Positions 24,040-34,891 are shown, numbered from the stretch's first letter. The stretch: DNA of 41,854 nucleotides from Acinetobacter sp. ANC 4862 (GCF_004336635.1 NZ_SJXH01000030.1:1-41854); one strand, 5' to 3'. The notes: generated by a model from the sequence alone, not told the origin. Made by a program: numbers and translations.

Positions 24040-24883
24040 ACGGTTGCTCCATCGCTAAAGAATCAGAAAAGAGCACCACCACATGATGTCCACCTGCCAA
24101 TAGCGCTGCTGGAATCACCTCGATTTTGGCAAATTCACCCGAATTATGTCGATTCACTTTAGACACTGTTCCCACTAAGTAACCCGCAGGGAAATGTGCA
24201 CCCAAACCTGAGCTATAGACTTTTTCACCGACTTTGATATTGGCACTGGTTGGAACATATTCCATTTTCAAATGACCTAAATCACCTGTACCGGTCACAA
24301 TGGCACGCATTCCGGTATGTTCTAAACGTACAGATAGAGAATGCTCTTTATCGGACAACAGCATGATCCGGCTACTATGCGGATAAACATCGATAATTTG
24401 CCCCATAATGCCTTTGTCATCCAAAACCGTTTGACCGACTTTGAGCTGACTGCTTGCACCACGGTTAATCACAATAATATGTCTGAGTGGATCTGCATCT
24501 GTACCAATCACCTCTGCAATTTCCATACGCCCATCAATAATCAGTGGGGTATCGAGTAAACCTCTTAGACGGGTATTTTCAGCAGAAAGTTCAGATAATT
24601 TTTGCAGACGAACTTGCGCCTGTAAAAGCTCGGCTTGCATCGCGGTATTTTCACGACGTAACTGGGCTTCAGACTTGGTTTGTTGATTTAGCCATTCTCG
24701 CGATAACACTGGATAACTTGCTAAGGCATAAATAGGATTATATGCCGCATACAAGACATCACGTGCGGGCTGAATCACATGCGGCATGCGCCAATTAAAA
24801 AATAGCACGACCCAGCATGTGATGACCGCAATGATAAATGAGCGAAAAGATGGCGGTTGTCTAGAAAACAGATTTGTTTGCAC
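24026..24883 (-). CDS. mreC: Rod-shape determining protein MreC
   Basis: A bitopic inner-membrane protein that links the cytoplasmic MreB filaments to periplasmic wall synthases. The 285-aa protein has a short cytoplasmic N-terminus, one membrane helix (about 14-30, FIIAVITCWVVLFFNW), a coiled coil (about 65-110) and a two-lobed beta domain with GQTVLDDKGIMGQIIDVYPH and VYSSGLGAHFPAGYLVGTV. It starts 16 bp after mreB and overlaps mreD. Confidence 0.95.
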   Translation of the reverse strand: MQTNLFSRQPPSFRSFIIAVITCWVVLFFNWRMPHVIQPARDVLYAAYNPIYALASYPVLSREWLNQQTKSEAQLRRENTAMQAELLQAQVRLQKLSELSAENTRLRGLLDTPLIIDGRMEIAEVIGTDADPLRHIIVINRGASSQLKVGQTVLDDKGIMGQIIDVYPHSSRIMLLSDKEHSLSVRLEHTGMRAIVTGTGDLGHLKMEYVPTSANIKVGEKVYSSGLGAHFPAGYLVGTVSKVNRHNSGEFAKIEVIPAALLAGGHHVVVLFSDSLAMEQPYAAR

Positions 24884-24899
24884 CCGCCTGGTCCTTAAC

Positions 24900-25967
<1,068 letters not shown>

Positions 25968-26078
25968 TTATGTGGACGCAAGGTGGCAACTTTAACTAAA
26001 TGTGATGATTTGAACAAGTCAATCGCTTATTATAACGCACGATATTTTGAATTTTTTTAATACTGATCAGGTGATGTT

Positions 26079-26393
26079 ATGTCTACAACGGATGCACAGC
26101 ATTCTGCAGATTTAAATGCACAAACAGTTTCAGCAATCGCCAATCTTGCACGATTGTCGCTAGATGATACGCAATCTGCTGAATATGCTCAAAGTCTAAA
26201 TAAAATTTTAGGCATGATGGAAACCTTAAAAGGCATTGACACAGAAGGTGTCGAGCCGCTTAAAAGCCCATTTGACAATCCGCAACCCTTACGTGAAGAC
26301 GTGGTTTCTGAAGAAAATCATCGTGAAGAATATCAAGCTGTTGCACCTGCAACTCAAGATGGCTTGTACCTTGTTCCACGCGTGATTGAATAA
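26079..26393 (+). CDS. gatC: Asp/Glu-tRNA amidotransferase subunit C
   Basis: A 104-aa subunit that holds GatA and GatB together in the GatCAB complex, which converts Glu-tRNA(Gln) and/or Asp-tRNA(Asn) to the amidated forms. Family landmarks are VSAIANLARLSLDD, the middle KILGMMETLKGIDTEGVEPL and the late LREDVVSEENHR. An AGGTGA site precedes the ATG. It is the first gene of gatC-gatA-gatB, 53 bp before gatA. Confidence 0.95.
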   Translation: MSTTDAQHSADLNAQTVSAIANLARLSLDDTQSAEYAQSLNKILGMMETLKGIDTEGVEPLKSPFDNPQPLREDVVSEENHREEYQAVAPATQDGLYLVPRVIE

Positions 26394-26446
26394 ATACCAA
26401 TCAGTCAAACCATTTTTGTTAAATTAAACGTAAAGAATTATTTCTC

Positions 26447-27925
26447 ATGACAGATTTACATCGCTTATCGATTCGTGAACTTTCTGAGGGTTTAGCTGGC
26501 TCTAAATTCTCGTCTCGTGAACTCACCGAACATTATTTAAAACGCATTGCAAAAATCGATGCCCAAGTACAAAGTTATGTCACGGTTACGCCTGAACAAG
26601 CCTTAGCTCAAGCAGATGCTGCGGATGCCCTGCGCCAATCTGGAATGGCCAATGTGTTGACTGGTGTTCCCGTTGCACACAAAGATATTTTCTGCACCCA
26701 CGGCATTAAAACCACTGCCGGTTCTAAAATGCTGGACAACTTTATCTCTCCTTACGACGCGACCGTTGTAGCGAAAGGTAAAGTTGCAGGTTTGGTGACT
26801 TTAGGTAAAGTGAACATGGACGAATTCGCCATGGGCTCGACCTCAGAGTCATCTTACTTTGGCGCAACCAAAAACCCGTGGGCGCTTGATCATGTTCCGG
26901 GTGGTTCTTCAGGTGGTTCTGCTGCAGCTGTAGCGGCTGATCTTGCACCGTTTGCAACCGGTACTGACACGGGTGGTTCAATTCGCCAACCTGCGTCTTT
27001 CTGTGGTCTTACAGGGCTTAAACCGACTTATGGTCGTGTGTCTCGTTTCGGGATGATCGCCTATGCATCATCTTTAGACCAAGGCGGCCCGATGGCGCGT
27101 TCAGCTGAAGACTGTGCTTATTTGATGAATGGGATGGCAGGTCATGATGACCGTGACTCAACTTCGGTAAATAAAGACGTTGATGATTACGTAGCCAACT
27201 TGAACGGTACTTCGGTTAAAGGTTTACGCATTGGTATTCCAAAACAGTACTTCAATGTTGCCGGTTTAGATGCTGACGTGAAAGCACGCGTTGAAGAATC
27301 GTTGAAAAAATTGGAAGAGATGGGCGCGACTCTGGTTGAGATTGATCTCAACATGACTGATGCTTATGTTCCGACCTATTACCTGATTGCACCTGCTGAA
27401 GCATCGTCTAACTTACAACGCTTTGATGGTGTTCGTTACGGCTACCGCTGTGAAAATCCGGTGGATTTAACAGACTTGTACAAGCGTTCACGTTCAGAAG
27501 GTTTTGGTCCTGAAGTTCAACGTCGTATCTTGATTGGTACATATGCGCTTTCTGCCGGTTATTACGATGCTTACTACGTAAAAGCACAAAAAGTACGTCG
27601 TCTCATCCAGCAAGATTTCTTAAAAGCCTTTGAATCTGTAGACGTGATTGCTGCACCTTCTGCACCAACCACAGCCTATAAAATTGGTGCATCTTTAGAC
27701 CCAGTTGAAATGTATTTGGGCGACATCTACACCATCGCTGTGAACCTGGCAGGTTTGCCAGCAATTAACGCGCCTGTTGGTTTTGATAAAGATCAATTAC
27801 CCGTTGGCTTACAGTTGATTGGTAACTACTGGTCAGAATCTCAATTGTTGTCTGTTGTACATCAGTATCAACAAGCAACCGATTGGCATACCAAACGTGC
27901 GGCAATTGCAGAGGAGACAGTGTAA
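26447..27925 (+). CDS. gatA: Asp/Glu-tRNA amidotransferase subunit A
   Basis: The 492-aa amidase subunit that releases ammonia from glutamine. It belongs to the amidase-signature family. The catalytic Lys is in [14 protein letters not shown], and the serine cluster lies in [33 protein letters not shown] (read in two parts), giving the Ser-cisSer-Lys triad. The C-terminal [20 protein letters not shown] is typical. Its TAA overlaps the ATG of gatB by one base (TAATG), so the two are coupled. Confidence 0.97.
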   Translation: MTDLHRLSIRELSEGLAGSKFSSRELTEHYLKRIAKIDAQVQSYVTVTPEQALAQADAADALRQSGMANVLTGVPVAHKDIFCTHGIKTTAGSKMLDNFISPYDATVVAKGKVAGLVTLGKVNMDEFAMGSTSESSYFGATKNPWALDHVPGGSSGGSAAAVAADLAPFATGTDTGGSIRQPASFCGLTGLKPTYGRVSRFGMIAYASSLDQGGPMARSAEDCAYLMNGMAGHDDRDSTSVNKDVDDYVANLNGTSVKGLRIGIPKQYFNVAGLDADVKARVEESLKKLEEMGATLVEIDLNMTDAYVPTYYLIAPAEASSNLQRFDGVRYGYRCENPVDLTDLYKRSRSEGFGPEVQRRILIGTYALSAGYYDAYYVKAQKVRRLIQQDFLKAFESVDVIAAPSAPTTAYKIGASLDPVEMYLGDIYTIAVNLAGLPAINAPVGFDKDQLPVGLQLIGNYWSESQLLSVVHQYQQATDWHTKRAAIAEETV

Positions 27926-29379
27926 TGGCGAAGCTGATTGATGGTTGGGAAGTTGTTATTGGTTTAGAAATCCATACACAGCTCAACACAAACTCTAAAA
28001 TTTTCTCTGGTTCTTCGACGACTTTTGGTCAAGACCCAAATACCCAAGCCAGCTTGGTTGACTTGGCGATGCCAGGTGTATTGCCAGTACTCAACAAAGC
28101 AGTTGTCGAGTTGGCGGTGCGTTTCGGTTTAGGGATCGATGCGTATATTGACAAAGCGTCTGTATTTGCACGTAAAAACTACTTCTACCCTGACTCTCCA
28201 AAAGGCTACCAAATCAGCCAGATGGACAACCCGATTGTGGGCTTGGGTCATGTTGATATTCAGCTTGAAGATGGCACTGTAAAACGTATTGGCGTGACAC
28301 GTGCGCATCTGGAAGAAGATGCCGGTAAATCTTTACATGAAGATTTTGCAGGCATGACCGGTATCGACTTGAACCGTGCCGGTACTCCGCTGCTTGAAAT
28401 CGTATCTGAACCGGATATGCGTTCTGTTGAAGAGGCTGTGGCTTATGTAAAAACCATTCACACCCTTGTACGCTGGTTAGGTATTTCTGACGGTAACATG
28501 GCGGAAGGTTCGTTCCGTTGTGACTGTAACGTGTCGTTACGTCGTCCGGGTAATGAATTCGGTACGCGTTGTGAATTGAAAAACATCAACTCTTTCCGTT
28601 TCATTGAAAAAGCGATCAATGTTGAAATTGAACGCCAAATGGACATTTTGGAAAGTGGCGGCAGAATCATCCAAGAAACCCGTTTGTTCGATCCGAACAA
28701 AATGGAAACGCGTTCTATGCGTTCTAAAGAAGAAGCCAACGATTACCGTTACTTCCCTGATCCAGACTTGTTGCCTGTGATTATTTCTGATGAGCAAATT
28801 GAAGCGATTCGTGCGGAACTTCCTGAGTTACCGAAAGCACGTCGTGAGCGTTTTGTATCTGAGCATCAATTGTCTGAATATGATGCACACGTACTCACTG
28901 GTTCACGTGAATTGGCTGATTTCTACGAAGCTGTAGTGGTTGCTGCAGGTGGCGCGAAACAGGCGAAATTGGCAGCTAACTGGGTGATGGGTGAATTCTC
29001 TGCAGCTTTAAACAAAGCGAACCTGGAAATTACCGATTCTCCAATTTCAGCTGAACAGCTTGGCGGCATGATTGCGCGTATTGTAGACAATACAATCAGC
29101 GGTAAAATTGCGAAACAAGTCTTCGGCTTTATGTGGGAATCCAATGGTCAATCTGCCGATGCCATTATTGCGGAAAAAGGCTTGAAGCAAGAAACCGATA
29201 CTGGCGCGATTGAAGCGATCATTAAAGAAGTTCTTGCTGCAAACGAGAAGATGGTTGAAGAATACAAGTCTGGTAAAGAGAAAGCCTTTAACGGTCTTGT
29301 AGGTCAAGTGATGAAAGCGTCACGCGGTAAAGCCAACCCTGCTCAAGTAAATGAATTGATGAAGAAATTGATTGGTTAA
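27925..29379 (+). CDS. gatB: Asp/Glu-tRNA amidotransferase subunit B
   Basis: The tRNA-binding and kinase-like subunit that activates the mischarged aminoacyl-tRNA with ATP and receives ammonia from GatA. I start at the ATG at 27925 ([20 protein letters not shown]), with GAGGAGA eight bases upstream; an upstream in-frame GTG-type extension would run inside gatA and is rejected. The protein has 484 aa. Characteristic segments are [38 protein letters not shown] and [12 protein letters not shown]. The C-terminal YqeY-like tail domain (about 330-484) ends with [15 protein letters not shown] strong terminator follows. Confidence 0.97.
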   Translation: MAKLIDGWEVVIGLEIHTQLNTNSKIFSGSSTTFGQDPNTQASLVDLAMPGVLPVLNKAVVELAVRFGLGIDAYIDKASVFARKNYFYPDSPKGYQISQMDNPIVGLGHVDIQLEDGTVKRIGVTRAHLEEDAGKSLHEDFAGMTGIDLNRAGTPLLEIVSEPDMRSVEEAVAYVKTIHTLVRWLGISDGNMAEGSFRCDCNVSLRRPGNEFGTRCELKNINSFRFIEKAINVEIERQMDILESGGRIIQETRLFDPNKMETRSMRSKEEANDYRYFPDPDLLPVIISDEQIEAIRAELPELPKARRERFVSEHQLSEYDAHVLTGSRELADFYEAVVVAAGGAKQAKLAANWVMGEFSAALNKANLEITDSPISAEQLGGMIARIVDNTISGKIAKQVFGFMWESNGQSADAIIAEKGLKQETDTGAIEAIIKEVLAANEKMVEEYKSGKEKAFNGLVGQVMKASRGKANPAQVNELMKKLIG

Positions 29380-29399
29380 GCTGATCTAATTATTCAGAA

Positions 29400-29423
29400 A
29401 AAACCCGCTTTAGAGCGGGTTTT
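29400..29423. terminator. Terminator of the gatCAB operon
   Basis: A perfect 10-bp stem (AAAACCCGCT / AGCGGGTTTT) on loop TTAG, with T residues to the right and A residues to the left. It can also end the converging lipoprotein gene. Confidence 0.9.
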
Positions 29424-29441
29424 GTTTTGAAATTTAGATTT

Positions 29442-29762
29442 TCAATATTCTGACTCAACTGGGCTATTTCCCACTTCATTCTGTAAATCGTCAATTTGAC
29501 CTTCGACTTCAGGAACAACTTCTCTCCAATTTTGATCTTCAAAGTTTTGGACTTGACTATCAATTTCATTAATCTTTTCTTCTAAATTTGCTATGTGATC
29601 ATTCAATTTTTGGATTTGTTCTTGTTGTTCACTGATTATTTGATCTTTTTCACTTACCATCTCATCATATTCATCTTCTGAGATTCTATTTCCACCACAA
29701 CCAATTAAAGGTGTCATTAAAGCTAAGGAAATAAAAGCAACAGAAAAATATTTAATTTTCAT
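29442..29762 (-). CDS. Small coiled-coil lipoprotein
   Basis: A 106-aa predicted lipoprotein. The signal MKIKYFSVAFISLALMTPLIGC ends in the lipobox LIGC (Cys22), followed by GGNR, so an outer-membrane destination is more likely than retention in the inner membrane. Residues about 30-75 form an acidic coiled coil (heptads in EKDQIISEQQEQIQKLNDHI), and the C-terminus is very acidic. It resembles small Lpp-like or entry-exclusion-style lipoproteins only in general layout. The function is unknown. It converges on gatB, sharing its terminator. Confidence 0.75.
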   Translation of the reverse strand: MKIKYFSVAFISLALMTPLIGCGGNRISEDEYDEMVSEKDQIISEQQEQIQKLNDHIANLEEKINEIDSQVQNFEDQNWREVVPEVEGQIDDLQNEVGNSPVESEY

Positions 29763-29906
29763 AGTTCAAATACATTCATAACAAAATTTTGATTAATATT
29801 ACTCTTATCGAGACAATAAAAACCACTTTACCTAAAGCTTTTTATTTCAAAATAAATTATATTTATCATTTAGTTAAAATTAAAAATATAGAACAAGGGG
29901 TAAATT

Positions 29907-30710
29907 TTGGCTACAAGTAAAACGATATTTAATATTACTGAAGAACGCACTTCTAAGTTAGCTGTTTTAATCGATGCGGATAATGCTTCAGCAAAGGATA
30001 TAAAAAATATTTTAGATGAACTCACAAAATATGGTGAAGCAACAGTCAAAAGGATTTATGGAAACTTCACAAGCACACAAAACACCCAATGGAAAAAAAT
30101 AATAAACGAGCTTGCTATTAAACCCGTCCAACAATTTGAATATACAACAGGAAAAAATGCCACTGACGGTTTTATGATTATTGATGCAATGGATTTGTTA
30201 TATACAAATCGATTTGACGGTTTTGCCATTGTCTCTAGTGATAGTGACTTTACTGCTCTAGCTATTCGTATCAAAGAACAAGGAGCTACAGTTTATGGTT
30301 TTGGAAAAAAACAGACTCCTGAAGCTTTCAAGAACGCGTGCTCTCAATTTATTTATGTAGAAAACTTACGAACAGATGAAGTTGAAGAAGAAATAATTAT
30401 TCCAAAAAGCATTTCAAAAACCGCCTCTAAAGAAAATGAAGTTATCCTAAAAAGTGAACCAATACAGAATATAAATACTACTCTTCCCTTACATACCATT
30501 AAGCAAATTTTCGACAATCAGGATTCTGAATGGATAACTGTTGCATCATTCGGTTCTCAATGGAAACTATTGCAAACTGATTTTGATCCAAGAAATTATG
30601 GCTTTAAAAAACTTGGTGATTTAGTAAAAAATACACCTCAACTTTTTGAATATGATGAAAGAACTTTGGACAATGGTCATAAACATTCTTATATGAAGTT
30701 AAAGAAATAA
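29907..30710 (+). CDS. NYN-domain (PIN-like) protein with C-terminal LOTUS/OST-HTH domain
   Basis: A 267-aa putative RNA-processing protein. The N-terminal NYN/LabA-like PIN domain (about 15-153) has the conserved acidic residues in LAVLIDADNAS (Asp23, Asp25), NATDGFMIIDAMDLLY (Asp87, Asp93) and IVSSDSDFTAL (Asp112, Asp114), so nuclease activity is plausible. A polar linker (about 155-192) leads to a winged-helix OST-HTH/LOTUS domain (about 193-267), ending in FDPRNYGFKKLGDLVKNTPQ. This pairing is common in bacterial COG1432 proteins. The start is TTG, supported by AAGGGG six bases upstream. The next gene begins only 5 bp later. Confidence 0.88.
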   Translation: MATSKTIFNITEERTSKLAVLIDADNASAKDIKNILDELTKYGEATVKRIYGNFTSTQNTQWKKIINELAIKPVQQFEYTTGKNATDGFMIIDAMDLLYTNRFDGFAIVSSDSDFTALAIRIKEQGATVYGFGKKQTPEAFKNACSQFIYVENLRTDEVEEEIIIPKSISKTASKENEVILKSEPIQNINTTLPLHTIKQIFDNQDSEWITVASFGSQWKLLQTDFDPRNYGFKKLGDLVKNTPQLFEYDERTLDNGHKHSYMKLKK

Positions 30711-30715
30711 AATAT

Positions 30716-31321
30716 ATGACTATCAAAAAAGTAAGCTCTATAACCAAGCTCGAAGACTTAGGACGTACCCGCCTATCCAAATCCTTTTTTATGCGTGATT
30801 TCCTCTACAGCGAAATCGCCAACTGGTACGGTGTTCCAAACTTTCCTGATCATCCTGATATTGCCATTCGAACAGGCACACAACTTTGCGAAAAACTGCT
30901 TGAACCACTGCAAGACAAATTTGGACGTATCGCCATTCGATCTGCATATCGCTCACCAAGAGTGAATCAAATGGGCAATGAAAAAGGACATAACTGCGCG
31001 AGTAATGAGAAAAATTATGCTAGCCATATTTGGGACTATCCCGATGCCAATGGTTTTGGTGCAACAGCGTGTATTGTCATTCCCTCATTTTTAGAACTGT
31101 ATGAAAAAGACCAATCAAACTGGCAACAGCTTGCCTATTGGATTCATAACAATTTAAATTATAGCCACCTTACTTTTTTCCCAAAACTGTGCGCATTTAA
31201 TATTGGTTGGCATGAGCAGCCTGCACGGGAAATTTATAGTTATATTCAACCCAAAGGATATTTACTGAGAGGTGAAACGGTGAATAAAGAGTTTGAGAAG
31301 TTCTATCCTAATTTATTGTAA
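30716..31321 (+). CDS. Peptidase M15-like protein paired with the NYN gene
   Basis: A 201-aa protein that resembles the hedgehog/DD-peptidase fold of family M15 in its central part: FGRIAIRSAYRSPRVNQMGN (about 69-88) is the usual 'SGYRSP' region. GHNCASNEKNYASHIWDYPD (about 91-110) is where a zinc-binding SxHxxGxAxD motif would be, but only parts of it match, with His and Asp present. No signal peptide is seen, so periplasmic wall hydrolysis is doubtful. It may be a non-secreted or inactive relative. The gene starts 5 bp after the NYN-domain gene, so both are one transcription unit. The function is unknown. Confidence 0.65.
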   Translation: MTIKKVSSITKLEDLGRTRLSKSFFMRDFLYSEIANWYGVPNFPDHPDIAIRTGTQLCEKLLEPLQDKFGRIAIRSAYRSPRVNQMGNEKGHNCASNEKNYASHIWDYPDANGFGATACIVIPSFLELYEKDQSNWQQLAYWIHNNLNYSHLTFFPKLCAFNIGWHEQPAREIYSYIQPKGYLLRGETVNKEFEKFYPNLL

Positions 31322-31400
31322 TTCTTTTCCTTGCGAAGCTTCACTTCTCATTTTTAAGAAAGGGAGACTTTGTCAAGTGATCAACTCGATACGTGTGATT

Positions 31401-31436
31401 CCCTCTCCTTTGGCAAAGGAGAGGGCTAGGGAGAGG
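31401..31436. repeat. Palindromic repeat element (CCCTCTCCTTT type)
   Basis: CCCTCTCCTTTGG pairs with CAAAGGAGAGGG, followed by GCTAGGGAGAGG, a partial second arm. GC-rich palindromes of exactly this style are spread through intergenic regions of many bacteria, and this copy contrasts sharply with its AT-rich surroundings. Confidence 0.6.
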
Positions 31437-31456
31437 ATTTTATGATGATCTTGAAA

Positions 31457-31488
31457 AATCCCCCTAAATCCCCCTTTTCCAAAGGGGG
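31457..31488. repeat. Palindromic repeat / terminator (CCCCCTTT type)
   Basis: ATCCCCCTAAATCCCCCTTT is followed by TCC and AAAGGGGG, then ACTTTTTT. The hairpin CCCCCTTT-TCC-AAAGGGGG plus T tract can terminate the plus-strand NYN/M15 operon. The repeated ATCCCCC unit marks it as a dispersed repeat. Confidence 0.6.
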
Positions 31489-31498
31489 ACTTTTTTAC

Positions 31499-32023
31499 TT
31501 ATTTATTCCGAATAGTCCCCAACTTATTCCACACATCAGGCGTCAAAAAAGTCATCACCATCTTATTCAGGTCGACATAACGCAGCACACCTTTCAACTG
31601 CTTATTCACCTCAGGATTTTTCACAATGGCTTCACCCGTAGTACGACCTAATTCCTGAAAACTATCGCCTACAGCTTGCAAGCCTTCTGCTTGAATCACG
31701 GCTTTGGTTTGTGCAGGACACTGCTCCACCAAGATGCGCTGTAAAACGGTCGCTAGACTTTTATCCAGTTGCTCTTTCTGAACATCGGTCACCTGACTAA
31801 AACTTTTTAAATCTGGATGCGTCGATAAAGCCACAAAGGTCCATTGCAGTACAGTCTTCTTATCCGTCTCGGTTGTCGATTTCACCAGACAATCACTCAG
31901 CTGCTCGACCGTTGGTCCTGCTGTCGCCAATTGCGCGGAACCCAACAATGCAACCGCCATCAAAGCTGAAAAACCGATACGTGAAATGCTGTGATGAGTC
32001 GTGGTTAAAACTTTGCGAGACAT
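31499..32023 (-). CDS. Exported protein of unknown function
   Basis: A 174-aa protein with a long signal peptide: a basic N-terminus (MSRKVLTTTHHSISR), a hydrophobic core (IGFSALMAVALLGSAQ) and a cleavage site near LATA-GP. The mature part is helical, with two Cys (SDCLVKS and VEQCPAQ) that may form a disulfide. I recognise no domain. It converges on the repeat-rich gap after the NYN/M15 operon and is probably monocistronic. Confidence 0.75.
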   Translation of the reverse strand: MSRKVLTTTHHSISRIGFSALMAVALLGSAQLATAGPTVEQLSDCLVKSTTETDKKTVLQWTFVALSTHPDLKSFSQVTDVQKEQLDKSLATVLQRILVEQCPAQTKAVIQAEGLQAVGDSFQELGRTTGEAIVKNPEVNKQLKGVLRYVDLNKMVMTFLTPDVWNKLGTIRNK

Positions 32024-32132
32024 AAGGCGAACTCCAGTGAAAAATCATTGTCTTTGTATCATAACGCTGAGGTTTTTACCTGTTATGACTCTGTAAACTG
32101 GACTCACTAAAAATTGAATTCAACACCAAAAA

Positions 32133-32255
32133 ATGATGTTTTCTATTCAAGTAAAATATCGAATCCAACAAAATGAAATTCATCTGGGCTATGGTTTAGA
32201 CATCATCCTTTATCCCACCATTTGGATCATCCAGCTGACTGGACGAGTCTTTTAA
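32133..32255 (+). CDS. Doubtful 40-aa open frame
   Basis: Two adjacent ATG codons open a 41-codon frame in the gap between two minus-strand genes. The product (MMFSIQVKYRIQQNEIHLGY, then a hydrophobic GLDIILYPTIWIIQLTG) has some protein character, but there is no ribosome-binding site. It could be a remnant. Confidence 0.2.
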   Translation: MMFSIQVKYRIQQNEIHLGYGLDIILYPTIWIIQLTGRVF

Positions 32256-32278
32256 AATCCAAAATGAATGCAGACAAA

Positions 32279-33280
32279 TTACTTGATCTGCCTCAACATA
32301 TGCTTCGCCCCAGCATGATTATGATTATTGGCCAAATTCTGCAAAATTTTGACTGCCTGCGCTTTTGAATTAGAAAAACGACTGCTATAACTCGGTACGC
32401 TGGTTAAACAACGCGCAACCAGCACGCCAGATTCCGCATAGACATTTGCCGCATTCGAACCATGTAACTTTCCAAAGTTATAAGCGCGTTGTGCATTATT
32501 ACAGGCAGCCACCTGATTGGTTCCTTTATTTAAATCACGACGTGCTGAAACATAATATTTAAGCTGTTGCTGCTGTGGTGTTTCGACAACTGATGCAGAC
32601 TGTTTTACGGGCAATGGAGGCGTAGGCTTGGTCTCTTTTTTAGCTTCCGCCTCTTTAGCCTCTTTTTTAACTTCAACTTCTTTTGGCGTGGTCGTTTTAC
32701 TCGGTGTATTTTTAGCAGTTTGATTATTTGCAGTGGTTTTTTTTGAAGCAGGAGTATTTGAAGAACTGGCACTAGAATAAAATTTTTGAGCGTCTAAAGC
32801 CGTCATTATTTTAGTTTGAAGCGCGACCATACGGGCGTCACTACCATCATCTAATTTGCGTTCAGCAACAGGTTCAATGGATACAATCCAGCTTTGCCCA
32901 TCACTTTGCACACACTTATATGCGCCTATGCCTTGCTTGACACTGCTATAGGTAGAGAGCAGTTTTTTATCCCATTGATTCTTTACTAAACTCATTGAAC
33001 TTTTATGTAAAAGAGAGAACTTTCCATGCTTGGCAGAACAATAACTATTTAAATGTTTTCTTGGATATAAAGATTGAGGTTCTTTATTGCTTTGCTTTGG
33101 TCCCCAAGAATAGACATATTCTTTCGCCCGACCATTTGCAGCATTAATATTTTTCTGAACAATGAGCTCCTGAGGTGAGGTAAAATTTTTAACTGAATCC
33201 GAGTTAAAACTGTCAATACTGGTACAGCCATGTAAAGCGATGCCCACTCCACCAATCAAGATTATTGTTCTGAAATTCAC
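32279..33280 (-). CDS. Predicted lipoprotein with charged Lys/Glu linker
   Basis: A 333-aa lipoprotein with lipobox LHGC (Cys19) in the signal MNFRTIILIGGVGIALHGCT. The first globular part (about 25-165) contains one Cys in LNSYCSAKHG and another in YKCVQSDGQSW. Then comes a low-complexity linker (about 170-225) of Ser/Thr/Asn and of Lys/Glu/Ala (KEVEVKKEAKEAEAKKETK), and a C-terminal helical part (about 235-333; RRDLNKGTNQVAACNNAQ). That last part looks like a short tetratricopeptide or Sel1-type repeat. The start is GTG with a weak ribosome-binding site. The linker suggests a protein that spans part of the periplasm. The function is unknown. Confidence 0.7.
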   Translation of the reverse strand: MNFRTIILIGGVGIALHGCTSIDSFNSDSVKNFTSPQELIVQKNINAANGRAKEYVYSWGPKQSNKEPQSLYPRKHLNSYCSAKHGKFSLLHKSSMSLVKNQWDKKLLSTYSSVKQGIGAYKCVQSDGQSWIVSIEPVAERKLDDGSDARMVALQTKIMTALDAQKFYSSASSSNTPASKKTTANNQTAKNTPSKTTTPKEVEVKKEAKEAEAKKETKPTPPLPVKQSASVVETPQQQQLKYYVSARRDLNKGTNQVAACNNAQRAYNFGKLHGSNAANVYAESGVLVARCLTSVPSYSSRFSNSKAQAVKILQNLANNHNHAGAKHMLRQIK

Positions 33281-33680
33281 GTATCAATTCTCAATTATGC
33301 CGTATGAGATGAAAGTATATGAAAATACAAAAAATAACAAACTCATAACTTTGATTTCATTATTGATTTTATTGAATTGATTTTTTAATTTTTCATTTAA
33401 AGCCCACCAAAAACTGCCAATTTTTAAATGTTTTTCGCTTAAAATTTGAACCACATAACAATTAAATCGCATTTTTAAAATTTTATAAGTGGTTTAAAGA
33501 AATTTATCACTAAAGCCATTCGACAATTTCAATAATGAAATGACCAAGTTTTATCTTTTTTATCAAAATGATTTTTTTATTTTCTTGAACATATATCTGA
33601 CTGATTGCTTTTCAATAATCGCCTCATGAGCAATAGATGCTCCAACCGATCTCATTCATCCTTCCTATTTACCATATGAA
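33281..33680. other. AT-rich 400-bp gap
   Basis: The gap lies between the lipoprotein gene and the DUF1176 gene. It is very AT-rich, with no recognised promoter or structure. One 62-codon minus-strand frame ends here at 33284 but lacks a ribosome-binding site (see rejected items). Confidence 0.4.
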
Positions 33681-34751
33681 TCACTTCACCACAGCTTCAA
33701 TCAGATACAGATCCCAAATTCCACCCGGGAAACCTTTGCACATGCCTGTCCAGCGATCCAGCGTTTTCACAAAAGTTTGACCGTTCCAGATCCATTGGCT
33801 CATTGCCCAGCAATCTCCAAGACCACGCCCCTTTTGCGCACTGCTGATTTCACCTGCTGCAAAGTCTGAGGCAAATTCAGTCACAAAGGTCGCCTTGCCT
33901 TTTAAAGATTCTTCCAACACCCAGGCACCATAGCCTTCATTATAGGCACCACGCCAGCATAGCGTTGTTGCCAGAACTTTATGATTGGTGAGTTTATAAA
34001 GTTCTATGGCTTGGGGTTTTGCAACCGTTTCTTCATTAATACCTTCACAGAATACATGAGCATCCTGAAGCTCTGGTTGGGCAGCCATGAGAAGCGTATG
34101 TACGGCTTGATACTGTTCAGTATTTGGCTGTAGTGTTAAATAAGGTTTGGTAGCTGTGTTGACCTTTTTGACCATCGGCTTTGGCTGTGCAGCTAGAACT
34201 TTTGATTCATTTGCCGATCCTTTTTTTACCAATGCTCCGACTGTGCCAGTACGCTTCTGGAAATCATCCATTTTCAATAAAGTTGCAGTCATGCCCGCAT
34301 CTGAAACCTGCCAGGTGTAATGGTTATTTTTAAATACGATTTTTACATTTTTCTGGGTGTATTGTAATAATCCATTGATTTGCTGGGCATTCAGCGTTCC
34401 AATTAAAGCTTGAGCGGAAGGTTTTACATTGACTGCGCCAAAATCTTTGCCATTCAGATAAAGTCGAATATTTTTAAGTTTTTTACTGTCTAAAGTCTGA
34501 CCATCACGGGATAAGGCAAAATTCCCTTGAACTACCTGTTTCGCCCCGGCCTGACGCATCAGCAATATCGAAGCCGGCATCGCCTGAGCACTATCAGTCT
34601 GATAACCTGCCGCCCGACACGTTCCAGTATTGCTACAATGGACCTCCCAATCCAGATAAGAAAAAGACCGGCCTTGAATATCTTGGGCCACAGTGAATGG
34701 ACTCAGCGCGGTTAAACAAATGAGAGACATCAAACTGTAGAAAACTTTCAT
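33681..34751 (-). CDS. Exported DUF1176-family protein
   Basis: A 356-aa secreted protein with a signal peptide MKVFYSLMSLICLTALSPFT cleaved near VAQ-DI. Family-like features are DWEVHCSNTGTCRAAGY (about 35-51), the middle GTLNAQQINGLLQYTQKNVK and the C-terminal WRGAYNEGYGAWVLEESLKG, then GRGLGDCWAMSQWIWNGQTF and a final TGMCKGFPGGIWD. At least four Cys sit in matched places and probably form disulfides. The periplasmic role of DUF1176 proteins is not known. It is followed in the same direction by an unrelated exported lipoprotein gene 400 bp away, so it is likely monocistronic. Confidence 0.88.
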   Translation of the reverse strand: MKVFYSLMSLICLTALSPFTVAQDIQGRSFSYLDWEVHCSNTGTCRAAGYQTDSAQAMPASILLMRQAGAKQVVQGNFALSRDGQTLDSKKLKNIRLYLNGKDFGAVNVKPSAQALIGTLNAQQINGLLQYTQKNVKIVFKNNHYTWQVSDAGMTATLLKMDDFQKRTGTVGALVKKGSANESKVLAAQPKPMVKKVNTATKPYLTLQPNTEQYQAVHTLLMAAQPELQDAHVFCEGINEETVAKPQAIELYKLTNHKVLATTLCWRGAYNEGYGAWVLEESLKGKATFVTEFASDFAAGEISSAQKGRGLGDCWAMSQWIWNGQTFVKTLDRWTGMCKGFPGGIWDLYLIEAVVK

Positions 34752-34891
34752 CTTTTCTTATCCCAGCCTTTTTTATCAATATACATCCTAATGACGATTT
34801 CCAGTGTTGCTGAATCATTTCAAAATGCTGTTATTTATCCCCTTTCAACTGCATACCTGCACTATTGAAGCTATTTAAAAATATTAGAATC

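Noticed and set aside
33284..33472. 62-codon minus-strand frame just upstream of the lipoprotein gene, with a hydrophobic C-terminus
   Set aside because: No ribosome-binding site and Lys/Asn-rich composition expected of AT-rich non-coding DNA. It ends only 3 bp before the lipoprotein start, so a coupled small gene cannot be fully excluded.
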